13,323 nt of DNA, from contig JAEDIV010000069.1 of assembly GCA_016296675.1 (NCBI GenBank), forward strand, positions 1 to 13,323. The letters run 5' to 3'. Below the pieces are notes generated by a model. It saw nothing but the letters and a program-made list of their open reading frames with translations. It ran no database searches and was not told the DNA's origin. The DNA comes from Clostridia bacterium. GTDB taxonomy: Bacteria > Bacillota > Clostridia > Christensenellales > Aristaeellaceae. Below, in pieces: positions 13,278-13,323 of the stretch (position 1 is its first letter; each line of letters starts with the position of its first letter). The position numbers were made by a program, and so were the translations under genes.

Positions 13278-13323
13278 AAATACATTCAAACTCCGTTAAT
13301 CGTGTATCTCCATGAAATGATCA

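Overview
This 13.3 kb window looks like part of a Gram-positive, gut-type Clostridia (Bacillota) chromosome. The evidence is the strong AAGGAGG-type ribosome sites, GC near 50%, an LplB/LplC-type sugar ABC importer, a BspA-repeat NlpC/P60 secreted protein and an acetyl-CoA-type MetA. The species cannot be named from sequence alone. There are 13 credible protein genes and no tRNA, rRNA or CRISPR array.

Layout. (1) 80-1444, minus strand: a 12-helix MATE efflux transporter, transcribed away from everything else. (2) 1445-1712: a divergent spacer holding a perfect intrinsic terminator (1613-1641) and a small hairpin. (3) 1713-7565, plus strand: a compact seven-gene virion-structure cassette. Its order is scaffold-like protein, N4-gp56-family major capsid protein, small capsid-adjacent protein, connector-like protein, large beta-rich tail/nozzle-like protein, fibre-like protein, and a peptidoglycan-binding coiled-coil protein. 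A second terminator sits inside the cassette after the capsid block (4014-4044), and a third closes it (7576-7616). (4) 7749-11216: a carbohydrate importer operon (two permeases and an abundant-type solute-binding protein) behind a recognisable promoter, closed by tandem terminators. (5) 11424-13208: a secreted leucine-rich-repeat/NlpC-P60 protein whose start codon sits at the predicted transcription start, then homoserine O-acetyltransferase (metA) 15 bases behind it, then a terminator.

The part most worth attention is the phage-derived cassette. Every reading frame is open, each with its own ribosome site, but no terminase, portal, integrase, replication, lysis or regulatory gene lies in the window, and host-type genes flank it directly. 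It could be a prophage remnant, one locus of a scattered gene-transfer-agent-like system, or a domesticated capsid/tail particle; the sequence cannot decide between these. The placement of terminators before and within it suggests either antitermination or deliberate stepping-down of expression.

A 16-base motif, 15/16 identical and inverted, lies at both extreme ends of the window (42-57 and 13262-13277) and resembles outward-facing insertion-sequence ends. The whole window may therefore lie between two related mobile elements.
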